Part shown: one piece after another, positions 17,170 through 25,852 of the stretch
Position numbering within the stretch: the stretch's first letter is position 1
Layout of the letters: every line of letters starts with the position of its first letter
Assembly: GCA_018436785.1 (NCBI GenBank)
Contig: JAHDKR010000048.1
Span: 104,661 to 168,660, forward strand
Reading direction: 5' to 3'
Source of the DNA: Synergistaceae bacterium
GTDB taxonomy: Bacteria; Synergistota; Synergistia; Synergistales; Aminobacteriaceae
Length of the DNA stretch: 64,000 nt
Notes under the pieces: model-generated
Database searches by the model: none
Told to the model about the DNA's origin: nothing
What the model saw: only the letters and a program-made list of their open reading frames with translations
Position numbers and translations under genes: made by a program

Positions 17170-17359
17170 GCTCTGTTCAACCTCCTGGCGTCCCGAAGGA
17201 CATGATATTCGCCCGGCGGGAGCCTGTTCTTCCGCACGGGAGAGAAGAAACTCGTTCTGTACTATAATATACCTTGAAAAAGCGACGCTGGGGAAAAGAT
17301 GCGGCACGTTCCGTCCTGTTCCCTCCGCCTATTATATTCCAGAGAAACGAGATGATTAC

Positions 17360-18097
17360 GTGTTTGAAGCCGAATACTCCATACCCTACGCGGGGATTGG
17401 ACCGGACGGGGCCATGAAGCTTCCCGTCCTTCTCGATATATTGCAGGACATGGCCGACCGGGATGCGCACAGGATGTCCATGACCGTGGCCGATCTTCTG
17501 CCGAGAGGGTTGAGCTGGGTGCTGCGCCAGTACAGGGTCGTCGTGGACCGCTATCCCGGGCACGAGAGTATGTTGAAGGTCAGGACGTGGCACGGACCGC
17601 GGCGAAATCTGCATTCGATCCGCGCTTTCGAGGTCCGCGACGCCGCCGGACCCGTTGCGTCCGCGTGGACGAGCTGGATCCTTATCGATACTCTGCGCGG
17701 ACGTCCCCTCAGGCTTGACCGGCACACCACGGAGGTCTACACGAGAGAGGCCTACCCGATGGACGGAGACGCTCCTTCTCTTCCTGTAGTTGAGGACTTT
17801 GCCTACGATACATTTTTCTCCGTCCGCAGATGGGATCTTGACCGAAACGCCCATGTGAACAACGCCGTCTACTTCTCTTGGGCTGTCGAATCTGCGCCGG
17901 ATGCAGTGGCCGCGGAGTACGAGCTGGTAAAAGTGGAGGCCGAATACCTGAAACCCGTGGAGAAAAACGGCGACGTGCGCGTCAGGACCGCGTTGCTTCC
18001 GGCCGATCAAGGCGAAAAGGCTTTCTTTCACTTAATCGAAGGGCCGGACGGGGAAGTGAAGGCGCATTTCGCCACACGGTGGAGAGGCCGGAAATAA
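17360..18097 (+). CDS. Acyl-ACP thioesterase (FatA/FatB family)
   Basis: 245 residues with two hot-dog folds. The second repeat carries the catalytic segment RRWDLDRNAHVNNAVYFSWA, where the Asp, Asn and His residues of the family are conserved. The enzyme hydrolyses acyl-ACP to release free fatty acids in the cytoplasm. The start is placed at GTG 17360 (FEAEYSIPY...), which gives the usual length and fold start; the open frame extends further upstream but codes for low-complexity non-conserved sequence and no good ribosome-binding site is visible for either choice. Monocistronic, just before the ROK repressor. Confidence 0.88.
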   Translation: MFEAEYSIPYAGIGPDGAMKLPVLLDILQDMADRDAHRMSMTVADLLPRGLSWVLRQYRVVVDRYPGHESMLKVRTWHGPRRNLHSIRAFEVRDAAGPVASAWTSWILIDTLRGRPLRLDRHTTEVYTREAYPMDGDAPSLPVVEDFAYDTFFSVRRWDLDRNAHVNNAVYFSWAVESAPDAVAAEYELVKVEAEYLKPVEKNGDVRVRTALLPADQGEKAFFHLIEGPDGEVKAHFATRWRGRK

Positions 18098-18119
18098 ACT
18101 TCTGAAAGAAAATTCGCCA

Positions 18120-18148
18120 TTGACAACTCTCATCTTTCTCTCTAGAAT
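18120..18148 (+). promoter_or_regulatory. Promoter of the ROK repressor-xylA unit
   Basis: Perfect -35 TTGACA (18120-18125), 17-base spacer, -10 TAGAAT (18143-18148). The XylR-like operator starts at the last base of the -10. Confidence 0.85.
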
Positions 18149-18172
18149 TGGTTTGTTTCATCAATAAACTAA
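18148..18172. promoter_or_regulatory. XylR-like operator
   Basis: Arms TTGGTTTGTT and AATAAACTAA, complementary at 8 of 10 positions, separated by five bases. This closely resembles the XylR/ROK operators of Firmicutes (TTAGTTTGTT-N5-AACAAACTAA). It covers the likely transcription start, so the ROK protein encoded directly downstream should repress itself and xylA. Confidence 0.75.
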
Positions 18173-18221
18173 TCTCCGTACCGCGAGCCGCCGTATTGAT
18201 TCGACGCAGAGGAGGGACGGG

Positions 18222-19415
18222 ATGAGAATCCGGAGCATCAACGCTGAAAAAATGGGTCTTTCGAACAGACTGACCTTGCTCAACCTTATCCGAACCACTC
18301 CCGGTGTGAGCAGGCGGGAACTTGCCCGCCTCGCCGGGCTTGATCCAAGCACAGTGACCAAGATTATCACCTCGCTCCTTGAAAAAGGGCTCGTCATTGA
18401 ACATGGAGTGCGCGACGCCGACCATCCGGGGAGAAAGTCCATCATGCTCCGCGTATACCGTGATGCTGCCGTTGCGCTGATTGCAGAGATCGGCGTCGAG
18501 AAAACCCGGATCGCGAAAGGGTTTCTCGACGCTTCTTTTGAAGTGCTTGACGAATTTGACACGCCGCCGAAGGAGGACGAATTTTTCTCTGTTTTCGCCG
18601 GGAGCCTGCGAAAGAAAGCGTTCTCCTTCCCTCATACGGCGTATTGTGCGCTGAGCGTCGCCGTTCCGGGAATGGTGGAGTGGGGGAGCAACGTGCTGCG
18701 CTCTCTTCCGCATATGGGGTGGAAAAACGTCGATTTTGAAGCGCGTCTCGGGAAGTTGCTTCCCGAAATGGAGCTCACTGTGTTCACCGCAAACGAGGCC
18801 AAACTCTCCCTGATCGCCGAGATGTTCCGGAACGGCGGAGTATCCGGGCTGCACAGCGGCGTCTATGTCTATCTTTCGCAGGGGGTGGGAGGCGCCATCC
18901 TCATGGGGGATAAGATCATCCATGGACTCAGCAATACGGCGGGCGAACTCGGACACATGACGGTGGATCCACGGGGACCTCTCTGCCACTGCGGCAACCG
19001 GGGGTGTTTCGAGACGTTCGTTTCCATAGACACTGTTGTGAGGAACTTCGAGAACCTGGGAGCCTCCTTGCCGGGAAGCGATTTCCGCGAAAAATTCAGA
19101 GCGCTTCTCAGGCTGTTCCAGGAAGGAAACGACGCTGCGCGCCGTGTTCTCGAGGAGATGGGAGACTTTCTCGCAACAGGTATCGCCAACCTTGTCAGTA
19201 TCCTTAATCCCGACTTCATCATGCTTGGAGGAATGGGATCCATTCTGCCCCCCTCGTTTGTAGCGGGCGTCGGAGAAAACGTCGCAAAAAAAACGCCCGG
19301 CGCGACTTCCCCGGATTTCTTACTCACCACCGCTTCATTGGGTATAGAATCTGCCGCTCTTGAAGGAGCGACGCTCATGGCGATGAACCATTATGTGAAG
19401 AAAGCAGTGAAATGA
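18222..19415 (+). CDS. ROK family transcriptional repressor (XylR-like)
   Basis: 397 residues. The N-terminal winged helix-turn-helix (SRRELARLAGLDPSTVTKII at about residues 30-49) precedes a sugar-kinase-like ROK domain with GVGGAILMGDKIIHG and the zinc motif CHCGNRGCFE after GELGHMTVDP. ROK repressors of this build bind a sugar ligand and release DNA. GGAGGG lies upstream of ATG 18222. Xylose isomerase follows 85 bases downstream on the same strand and a XylR-type operator precedes the gene, so xylose is the probable inducer; a glucose-type response is possible but less likely. Confidence 0.92.
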   Translation: MRIRSINAEKMGLSNRLTLLNLIRTTPGVSRRELARLAGLDPSTVTKIITSLLEKGLVIEHGVRDADHPGRKSIMLRVYRDAAVALIAEIGVEKTRIAKGFLDASFEVLDEFDTPPKEDEFFSVFAGSLRKKAFSFPHTAYCALSVAVPGMVEWGSNVLRSLPHMGWKNVDFEARLGKLLPEMELTVFTANEAKLSLIAEMFRNGGVSGLHSGVYVYLSQGVGGAILMGDKIIHGLSNTAGELGHMTVDPRGPLCHCGNRGCFETFVSIDTVVRNFENLGASLPGSDFREKFRALLRLFQEGNDAARRVLEEMGDFLATGIANLVSILNPDFIMLGGMGSILPPSFVAGVGENVAKKTPGATSPDFLLTTASLGIESAALEGATLMAMNHYVKKAVK

Positions 19416-19500
19416 AGAAAGGCGCCAAATCCAAGGAGATGTTCTCGTGTGAGGGCGTCAATGAAAAAAGAAACTGCACTCTGAAAAGGAGGTAAATACA

Positions 19501-20820
19501 ATGGGAGATCTCTTCCCCGGAATAAAGAAGATTCAATATGAGGGACCGCTTTCACAAAATCCGCTCGCTTTCAAGGAGTACAACGCCGACGAAGTCATCG
19601 CCGGAAAACCTATGAAGGAACACTTCCGCTTCGCTCTCTCATGGTGGCACACGATTTGCTCCTCGGGAAGCGATATGTTCGGCTCGGGAACCGCCATCCG
19701 TCCGTGGGATTACGAGCCGCACCCGGTCAAGCGGGCGAAGCTCGCGGCGGACGGCGCTTTCGAGTTCATGGAGAAGCTGGGGCTCGAGTATTTCTGTTTT
19801 CACGACAGGGATATCGCTCCCGAGGCGTTGACGCTTGCCGAGACGAACGAGCGCCTCGACGAAGTTTGCGACTATGTCAAGGGGCTGATGAGCAAGACGG
19901 GAATCAAGCTCCTTTGGGGGACAGCGAACCTCTTTAGTCACCCGCGATACATGCACGGCGCCGCCACATCGTGCAACGCGGACGTCTTTGCCTATGCCGC
20001 CGCCCAAGTCAAAAAGGCCATGACCCTCACCCGCGACATGGGTGGTGTGAACTACGTCTTTTGGGGGGGCCGGGAGGGGTACGAGACTCTGCTGAACACC
20101 AATATGAGCCTTGAACTCGACAATCTGGCCCGCTTCCTCAAGATGGCGGTAGCCTACGCGAAGGAGATTGGTTTCACGGGACAGTTCCTCATCGAGCCGA
20201 AGCCGAAGGAGCCTACCAAGCATCAGTATGACTATGACGTCCCCGCCGTACTGGCATTCCTGAGGAAGTACGGTCTGGAGAAGGATTTCAAGATCAATCT
20301 GGAGGCGAATCACGCAACGCTCGCGGGCCACACCTTCCATCACGAACTGCATATCGCCAGAATCAACGGCGTTCTCGGCAGCATCGACGCGAACCAGGGC
20401 GATCTCTTCCTCGGATGGGATACCGACAACTTCCCGACGGACGTGAACGCGGCGACGCTCGCGATGGTCGAAGTCCTGAAGAACGGCGGTATTGCTCCGG
20501 GCGGCTTTAACTTCGACGCGCATGTCCGTCGTCCTTCGTTCCAGGACGACGATCTCTTCATCGCGTACATCGTCGGGATGGATACCTTTGCCAAGGGGCT
20601 GAAGGTCGCGGCCAAACTGATCGAGGGCGGCGAGATCGAGGCGTTTGTGGCAAAACGGTACGAAAGCTACTCGTCTGGAGTGGGAAAGAAGATTGCGGAC
20701 GCTTCCGTCGGATTCCGGGAGCTTGAAGCGTACGCGCTCGCGCACGATCAGCCTGTCAACGGCTCCGGACGGCAGGAGATGCTCGAAGCGATCGTGAACC
20801 GCTATATGCTCAACCCGTAA
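19501..20820 (+). CDS. xylA: Xylose isomerase
   Basis: 439 residues, full length for class II xylose isomerase. His101 and Asp104 in [13 protein letters not shown] are the ring-opening pair; metal ligands are in [18 protein letters not shown] and [17 protein letters not shown], all intact, and [19 protein letters not shown] is the family signature. It interconverts D-xylose and D-xylulose. AAAAGGAGG precedes the ATG by 8 bases. Xylulokinase and a xylose carrier are not adjacent, so the pathway must be completed elsewhere or the enzyme serves another aldose. A clean terminator follows. Confidence 0.96.
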   Translation: MGDLFPGIKKIQYEGPLSQNPLAFKEYNADEVIAGKPMKEHFRFALSWWHTICSSGSDMFGSGTAIRPWDYEPHPVKRAKLAADGAFEFMEKLGLEYFCFHDRDIAPEALTLAETNERLDEVCDYVKGLMSKTGIKLLWGTANLFSHPRYMHGAATSCNADVFAYAAAQVKKAMTLTRDMGGVNYVFWGGREGYETLLNTNMSLELDNLARFLKMAVAYAKEIGFTGQFLIEPKPKEPTKHQYDYDVPAVLAFLRKYGLEKDFKINLEANHATLAGHTFHHELHIARINGVLGSIDANQGDLFLGWDTDNFPTDVNAATLAMVEVLKNGGIAPGGFNFDAHVRRPSFQDDDLFIAYIVGMDTFAKGLKVAAKLIEGGEIEAFVAKRYESYSSGVGKKIADASVGFRELEAYALAHDQPVNGSGRQEMLEAIVNRYMLNP

Positions 20821-20862
20821 ACAACCATACGGCTCGTAGAAAATCCAGAAATGGAGTCGTTT

Positions 20863-20909
20863 CCGACCGGTTCATCTTTCGCGAAGCTGAAGAACCGGTC
20901 GGTTTTTTT
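20863..20909 (+). terminator. Terminator after xylA
   Basis: Perfect 11-bp stem (CCGACCGGTTC at 20863-20873, partner 20892-20902) followed by seven T. Confidence 0.92.
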
Positions 20910-20996
20910 CACGGAGCGCTGCCGGCAGCACAACCGGAATGTCCATCGGCGTACGGTTTTTTAGTTCCGGCGAGTTTTCTCTTCTTCCTGATGCTC

Positions 20997-21026
20997 TTGT
21001 AAGGTAGTATGTTGATAGTTTATAAT
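20997..21026 (+). promoter_or_regulatory. Promoter of the first tctCBA operon
   Basis: -35 TTGTAA (20997-21002), 18-base spacer, perfect -10 TATAAT (21021-21026). The rest of the 286-base gap between the xylA terminator and tctC, including a leader of about 160 bases, shows no gene. Confidence 0.55.
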
Positions 21027-21195
21027 GCCTTCAACCGTTATTCATTCTTTTGATCGGTAGTGTACCTAAGTTATGTTTTGGCGGGTGGAAGTCGCTCACC
21101 CTCAACCGAAACGCGTTGCGTTCATTGGATGAAACGGTTGTATTCCTCTCATCTTCTCTATGGAGAAAGACGAAAGAACAAAAGGAGTGTTGCAG

Positions 21196-22209
21196 ATGAA
21201 AAAGGTGTGGAAACTGGGCGTCCTGGTCTTTATTGTAGCGGCGATGCTTTCCGTCCCGGCCGGCGGTTTTGCAGACGAGTATCCGTCGAAGGGGATAACG
21301 CTTGTAGTTCCTTGGGGGGCCGGGGGCGTCACCGACGTGGCGGCGAGGGTCTTTGCGCCTCTCTTCGAGAAATACATGGGCGTCCCCGTGGTTATCCTCA
21401 ACCGGCCCGGCGCTTCCGGCGCAATCGGCACAGAGTATGCCTATGCCCGTCCTGCCGACGGATATACGGTGCTCTTCTCGGCCGAGACGCCTGCGTCGTT
21501 CCGGATCATGGACGTGAGTAAGCTCTCCTTCCATGACTTCGAGCCGATCATGCTGCTGAGCCATTCGGAAAAGATCATCGCGGTCGCGCCGGAGTCGCCG
21601 TACCAGACCCTTGCGGACCTGGTAAACGATATCCGCGCGCGGCCCGGAAAAGTCCGCTTCGCCTACAGCGGCGCGGGCGCCAGCGGTCACGTCCAGGGGC
21701 TCCTGATGATGCAGAAGGGAAACCTCGACTTTTCGAGCACTCCCTTCGGAGGCGGAAACAACGCGCTGCTCGCGGTCCTCGGCGGCCAGGTCGATTTCAC
21801 GTCCCCCAACATCGGGACTGTGAAGGACTACATCTCCTCAGGGAAACTCCGCGCGCTTGCGGTCTTCGACAGCAAGAAGACCGCCTACCTGCCTGAACTG
21901 CCTCCTATCACCGACGCCATTCCTGAGATCGCCCCCTATCTGCCGCTTGACTACCCGAATTGCCTTGCGGTGAAAAAGGGAACTCCTCCGGAGGTTGTAG
22001 AGAAGATCGCCGACGCGACGTCGAAAGCTGTTGCCGACCCGAAATGGAAGGAGTTCCTGGAGAACAACTGGTATGTCGGGCTGGATGCTGTGCGAGGCCA
22101 GGATATGCTTGTCTACTGGGACAAGTGGGCCTCCGTGGTGGGATGGGTGCTGCAGGACGCCGGAGTGGCGAAAAAGAGCCCCGAAGCGTTCAATATTCCC
22201 AGACCGTAA
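21196..22209 (+). CDS. tctC: Tripartite tricarboxylate transporter binding protein (TctC/Bug family)
   Basis: 337-residue periplasmic binding protein. Signal peptide MKKVWKLGVLVFIVAAMLSV, then the Bug-family start YPSKGITLVVPWGAGGVTDVAAR and RPGASGAIGTEYAYARPADGYT. It captures a carboxylate solute for the TctAB membrane pair encoded directly downstream. Start at ATG 21196 with AAAGGAG 10 bases before it; an ATG 36 bases upstream lacks a site and would add 12 polar residues. Ligand cannot be told from sequence. Confidence 0.93.
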   Translation: MKKVWKLGVLVFIVAAMLSVPAGGFADEYPSKGITLVVPWGAGGVTDVAARVFAPLFEKYMGVPVVILNRPGASGAIGTEYAYARPADGYTVLFSAETPASFRIMDVSKLSFHDFEPIMLLSHSEKIIAVAPESPYQTLADLVNDIRARPGKVRFAYSGAGASGHVQGLLMMQKGNLDFSSTPFGGGNNALLAVLGGQVDFTSPNIGTVKDYISSGKLRALAVFDSKKTAYLPELPPITDAIPEIAPYLPLDYPNCLAVKKGTPPEVVEKIADATSKAVADPKWKEFLENNWYVGLDAVRGQDMLVYWDKWASVVGWVLQDAGVAKKSPEAFNIPRP

Positions 22210-22286
22210 AACTCGCTTCACGACGAGCCGCCCCTTCCCGGCAAGGGAGTGGCGGCTCTTTTGCTTTCATGAAAGGATGGCTTTTT

Positions 22287-22742
22287 ATGAACACTTCTCC
22301 CTGGGCGGCAAATATGCGGCACAGCCTGTTCTTCCTCGTCCTTGCCGCGCTTTTCGGTTGGCAGGGAGCGCGCTCGCACGACGGAGGCGACTGGGCGCTT
22401 TCTCCCGCGCTTTTTCCTCTGCTTCTCTCGTCGGCGCTTGCTCTACTCGCCCTTGCGCTGCTCCTGCAAGGCTACCGCCGACTAAAAAATGGCGTGCCTG
22501 CGGTATTGCCGCAGGGGGCGGATTTCTCGACGGGAAGGGTATTTCTCGTTTTCGGCTTATGTTGCGCCTACGCTCTCTTGCTTCCCTGGGCGGGCTTCTT
22601 CCCCTCTACGGCGCTTTTTCTCGTGATTTTCTCCCTGATGATCGGTGAGCGCCGTCTTTGGCCTATTGTGCTCCTTTCGTTTCTTTCTCCGGCGGCGATT
22701 CTCCTCATCTTTCGCCACGGTTTAAACGTGCTGCTTCCATAG
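22287..22742 (+). CDS. tctB: Tripartite tricarboxylate transporter small membrane subunit (TctB family)
   Basis: 151 residues with four predicted membrane helices, for example HSLFFLVLAALFGWQGA and GRVFLVFGLCCAYALLLPWAG, the usual plan of TctB. It lies between the binding protein and TctA genes. ATG 22287 has AAAGGA 9 bases upstream; another ATG at 22269 overlaps nothing useful and lacks a site. TctB sequences are poorly conserved, so the call rests on topology, size and context. Confidence 0.85.
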   Translation: MNTSPWAANMRHSLFFLVLAALFGWQGARSHDGGDWALSPALFPLLLSSALALLALALLLQGYRRLKNGVPAVLPQGADFSTGRVFLVFGLCCAYALLLPWAGFFPSTALFLVIFSLMIGERRLWPIVLLSFLSPAAILLIFRHGLNVLLP

Positions 22743-22754
22743 GAGGAAGAATCA

Positions 22755-24263
22755 ATGGACCTTGTGCTCTCAGTCGTTTCTCAAATCGACGCCGTCTTTG
22801 TGTTCTTTATTTTCGCCGGGGCTGTAGCGGGGCTCTTCGTGGGGGCTATCCCCGGCCTTTCCGTGACAATGGCGACGGCGCTCCTTGTGTCTATTACCTA
22901 TACATGGAGTGTGAAGAACGCGCTCGGAGTCATCCTCGGGGTCTTTGTCTCCGGGGTGTACGCAGGCGCGGTCTCCGCCATTCTGATCAATATTCCGGGG
23001 GCTCCTTCCTCGGTAGTGACAACGCTTGACGGGTATCCGATGGCCCGCAAAGGCGAGGCGGCGCTCGCTCTCTGGGCAGCGACCTTCCACTCCTTCGTCG
23101 GCACCGTCTTCGGCTTTCTCGTCCTGATGTTCGTCGCCAAGCCTGTGACGAGCTTCGCGCTTACTTTTTCCGCGATGGACTACTTTCTGCTGGCGCTTTT
23201 CGGCCTGACCACGATCGGCACGCTGACGGCGAAGAACTATATCAAAGGGGGCATCTGCGCTCTTCTGGGACTGCTGTTGAGCATGATAGGTATCGACCCC
23301 TTCTCCGGCGGCGTTCGTCTGACGTTCGGGTGGTTCGATCTTCAGGGAGGCATTCCTCTGATCGCTGCCCTGATAGGGCTCTTCGGGTTTTCGGAGGTGC
23401 TCGACCAGGTTGCGCGCGGCGCAATGAACGCCATCGCGGCGGAGGCGGGGAAGATGCGGTACTGCTTCCGCGAGATGCTTCGTTTCCTCCCGCTTTCGCT
23501 TCGTTCCTCGCTCATCGGGGTCTTTATCGGGGCGCTGCCCGGAGCGGGGGGGCCCGTCGCTTCGATCATCGCCTACGACTCGGCGCGAAAGAGCGTGAAG
23601 AACCCGAGCCGTCCGTTCGGCGAAGGCGCCGTGGAAGGGGTCATCGCGAGCGAAGCGGCGAACAACGCCTGCATCGGAGGGGCGCTGATACCGATGCTCA
23701 CGCTTGCAGTGCCGGGAGACGCGGTGACGGCAGTCATCCTCGCGGCTTTTTACGTCCACGGATTGCAGCCGGGACCGCTGCTCTTCGTCCGGACGCCTGA
23801 ACTCTTCTCCATCGTCCTCGCAGGGGGATTCATCGCCTCCGTCGCCATGCTGATCCTCGGGATGACCGTAGTCCCGCGGCTCTCGAAGATCGTCCTCGTC
23901 CCCAAGCGAATTCTGATGCCGCTCGTGACGGTGCTCTGCGTGGTCGGGACCTATGCGGTGAACTCCAGCATGTTCGACGTGGGATTGATGTTCTGCTTCG
24001 GACTGGCGGGGTTTCTGATGCGGAGCCGGGGGTATCCGCCCGCGCCGCTTGTCCTCGGTCTCGTGCTGGGGGAGATGATGGACTCGAATCTTCGGCGTGC
24101 GATCAATATGGCGTTGGCGGGGGATAACTTTTTCCTCTCGCTCTTCGGCAGACCGACAAGCGTGATCCTCGCGGTTTTAGTGATTCTCTCCGTTCTCGCC
24201 GCCGTGCCGGGAGTGAAGGACCGGGTGCTCTCAGTTTTTTCAAGAAGAGAGCGGGTAGAATAA
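22755..24263 (+). CDS. tctA: Tripartite tricarboxylate transporter large permease (TctA)
   Basis: 502 residues, about 12 membrane helices. The TctA signature is clear: AGLFVGAIPGLSVTMATALL, INIPGAPSSVVTTLDGYPMA, and GALPGAGGPVASIIAYDSAR with EAANNACIGGALIPMLTLAVPG. It is the translocation subunit of a secondary carrier for carboxylates. AGGAGG lies 9 bases before the ATG, 12 bases after tctB. Ends in a bidirectional terminator shared with the convergent oxidoreductase gene. Confidence 0.95.
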   Translation: MDLVLSVVSQIDAVFVFFIFAGAVAGLFVGAIPGLSVTMATALLVSITYTWSVKNALGVILGVFVSGVYAGAVSAILINIPGAPSSVVTTLDGYPMARKGEAALALWAATFHSFVGTVFGFLVLMFVAKPVTSFALTFSAMDYFLLALFGLTTIGTLTAKNYIKGGICALLGLLLSMIGIDPFSGGVRLTFGWFDLQGGIPLIAALIGLFGFSEVLDQVARGAMNAIAAEAGKMRYCFREMLRFLPLSLRSSLIGVFIGALPGAGGPVASIIAYDSARKSVKNPSRPFGEGAVEGVIASEAANNACIGGALIPMLTLAVPGDAVTAVILAAFYVHGLQPGPLLFVRTPELFSIVLAGGFIASVAMLILGMTVVPRLSKIVLVPKRILMPLVTVLCVVGTYAVNSSMFDVGLMFCFGLAGFLMRSRGYPPAPLVLGLVLGEMMDSNLRRAINMALAGDNFFLSLFGRPTSVILAVLVILSVLAAVPGVKDRVLSVFSRRERVE

Positions 24264-24270
24264 AGCAGAA

Positions 24271-24306
24271 TAATGAAGGGGAGGCCGACCAGCCTCCCCT
24301 TCATTA
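24271..24306. terminator. Bidirectional terminator between tctA and the FAD oxidoreductase
   Basis: Perfect 14-bp stem (TAATGAAGGGGAGG at 24271-24284, partner 24293-24306) with an 8-base loop; the right arm contains the stop codon of the convergent gene. Confidence 0.85.
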
Positions 24307-25596
24307 TTCCAGAATCGCCCCCTCGTTCAGAAGCGTCTTTCGGAGCAGGTGTATGTCCACTTCCTTGGGGAGCGCATTCATCTTCAGGCAGAGGCGCGTC
24401 GCCGTTCCCGCAGCCTGGCCGATGGCCATGCACGGTCCCATCACTCGGGTGGAGGCGTATGCCATCGACGATACCGAGATGTTCCGCCCTGCTGCGATGA
24501 CGTTGTCCAGCCCCTCGGGGAGCAGACAGCGGAACGGAATGTCGTAATCGTTTTCGCTCCACAGGTAGACGAGCCTGTTCTGTTCGTAGTCATGATACTC
24601 CATGGGCCAGGAGCCCAGCGAAATTGCATCTTCGAAGCGCCGCCCCTCCATGACGTCCTCCTGCGAGAGGACGTACTTGCCTTTGATACGCGACGCCTCG
24701 CGCACGCCAAGTGAAGCCGCGATGGAGGAGAGGACCGCGTTCCCGAAGCCCGGGACGTACTTCCGGAAAAAACGGGCGTTCTCAAGCGCCTTTTTCCGGC
24801 CTTCCACAAGCCCGCGCGTCACATCTTCCGGAACCGACATATTGGCTTGCACCCAGTTGGCGTTGACGATGGCCGAGCTGTTGCCGGGAAGCACTGTCAA
24901 GACGCCGTTGCCGCGCTCCCCGACGACGTCGCCGTTCCGGCGGGCCTCGGCGAGCAGCGCGCGTATCTCGTCCTTGGTGACGAGACGAGCCCTGTCTCCG
25001 TCGACGCCGTCCATGCGGAAGACCATGGTTGCAGCCTGGAGTTTGCCTCCTTCGCCGCCCGAGACGATGGATGCCGGGTCGGCCAGCCGGGAGAGGAGGC
25101 CTCCTCCGGAGGCGTCGACGGCCAGACGGGGAGTTATCGAACACCGCGTCCCCGATTCCGTGTTGACGACCTCGACGGAACGAAGAAGGCGTTCCGAGAA
25201 GTCCGCGCCGATGACGCATGAGGAGAACAACAGCTGCACATCGTGACGCTGCATCAGAGTGTCGAGGGCGCACGCGAGCAATTCCGGATCGCAGGTGTCG
25301 TTTCTGTGCGTGTCTCTGTCCACCCCTTCCAGTATGCCTCCCGTACGATGAAGCTCCGCAGCCAGGAGATCGCGGAATCCGCCGATGATTTTGCGCCTTC
25401 CCGGCAGTGAAGAATAGCAGCCGCAGAGCGTGCTCACAAGACCGTTCGTCGCGATGCCGCCAAGTCGCCCGCTCTTTTCCGCCAGGACGACCGACGCTCC
25501 CTCGCGGGCTGCTGCCAAAGCTGCCGCCGCACCTGCGATGCCGCCTCCCAGGATAAGAATATCGCAGCAAACGTCTTTGAAATGGCGTTGAATCAT
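24304..25596 (-). CDS. FAD-dependent oxidoreductase (FAD_oxidored family)
   Basis: 430 residues. The N-terminal Rossmann FAD site reads ILGGGIAGAAAALAAAREGA, followed by EKSGRLGGIATNGLVSTL, and the C-terminal FAD site is PEGLDNVIAAGRNISVSSMAYASTRVMGPCMAIGQAAG. This architecture belongs to the FAD_oxidored group of soluble flavoproteins, members of which are often encoded beside TctABC or TRAP carriers and are thought to oxidise or reduce imported hydroxy- or unsaturated acids. GAGGAGG precedes the ATG by 6 bases. It converges on tctCBA, so a functional tie is possible but not shown. Confidence 0.88.
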   Translation of the reverse strand: MIQRHFKDVCCDILILGGGIAGAAAALAAAREGASVVLAEKSGRLGGIATNGLVSTLCGCYSSLPGRRKIIGGFRDLLAAELHRTGGILEGVDRDTHRNDTCDPELLACALDTLMQRHDVQLLFSSCVIGADFSERLLRSVEVVNTESGTRCSITPRLAVDASGGGLLSRLADPASIVSGGEGGKLQAATMVFRMDGVDGDRARLVTKDEIRALLAEARRNGDVVGERGNGVLTVLPGNSSAIVNANWVQANMSVPEDVTRGLVEGRKKALENARFFRKYVPGFGNAVLSSIAASLGVREASRIKGKYVLSQEDVMEGRRFEDAISLGSWPMEYHDYEQNRLVYLWSENDYDIPFRCLLPEGLDNVIAAGRNISVSSMAYASTRVMGPCMAIGQAAGTATRLCLKMNALPKEVDIHLLRKTLLNEGAILE

Positions 25597-25852
25597 TATG
25601 GCCTCCTCATTTCTTCGCTTCCGAACAGTTTTACAGGAAGCGGCGATTCTTCAGTCGAGAGGTTAAGTGTAACGGATACGACGTACGCGAAGCAATCTCA
25701 GAAAACTTTTTTCAGAGAATCAGGCAAATTATTTTTTTGTTTCCCCCTTTGTGATAGTATTGTTTCATTCACGCGACTCCGCAGACTTGAGAAATCCCGA
25801 GAAATACCCGGGTTTTTTGCATCGTTTCCACACACAAGGGGGAAATTATTCA

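Noticed and set aside
21960..22286. Upstream extension of the first tctB
   Set aside because: It is the tctC gene in a shifted frame; no start with a ribosome site there.
22770..23759. 329-aa frame opposite tctA
   Set aside because: Shadow frame; highly charged product without family features, while tctA is complete.
25697..25852. Cyclic di-GMP riboswitch before the diguanylate cyclase
   Set aside because: Only a weak 4-5 bp hairpin with six T near 25797-25820 is visible; no GEMM-type conserved core.
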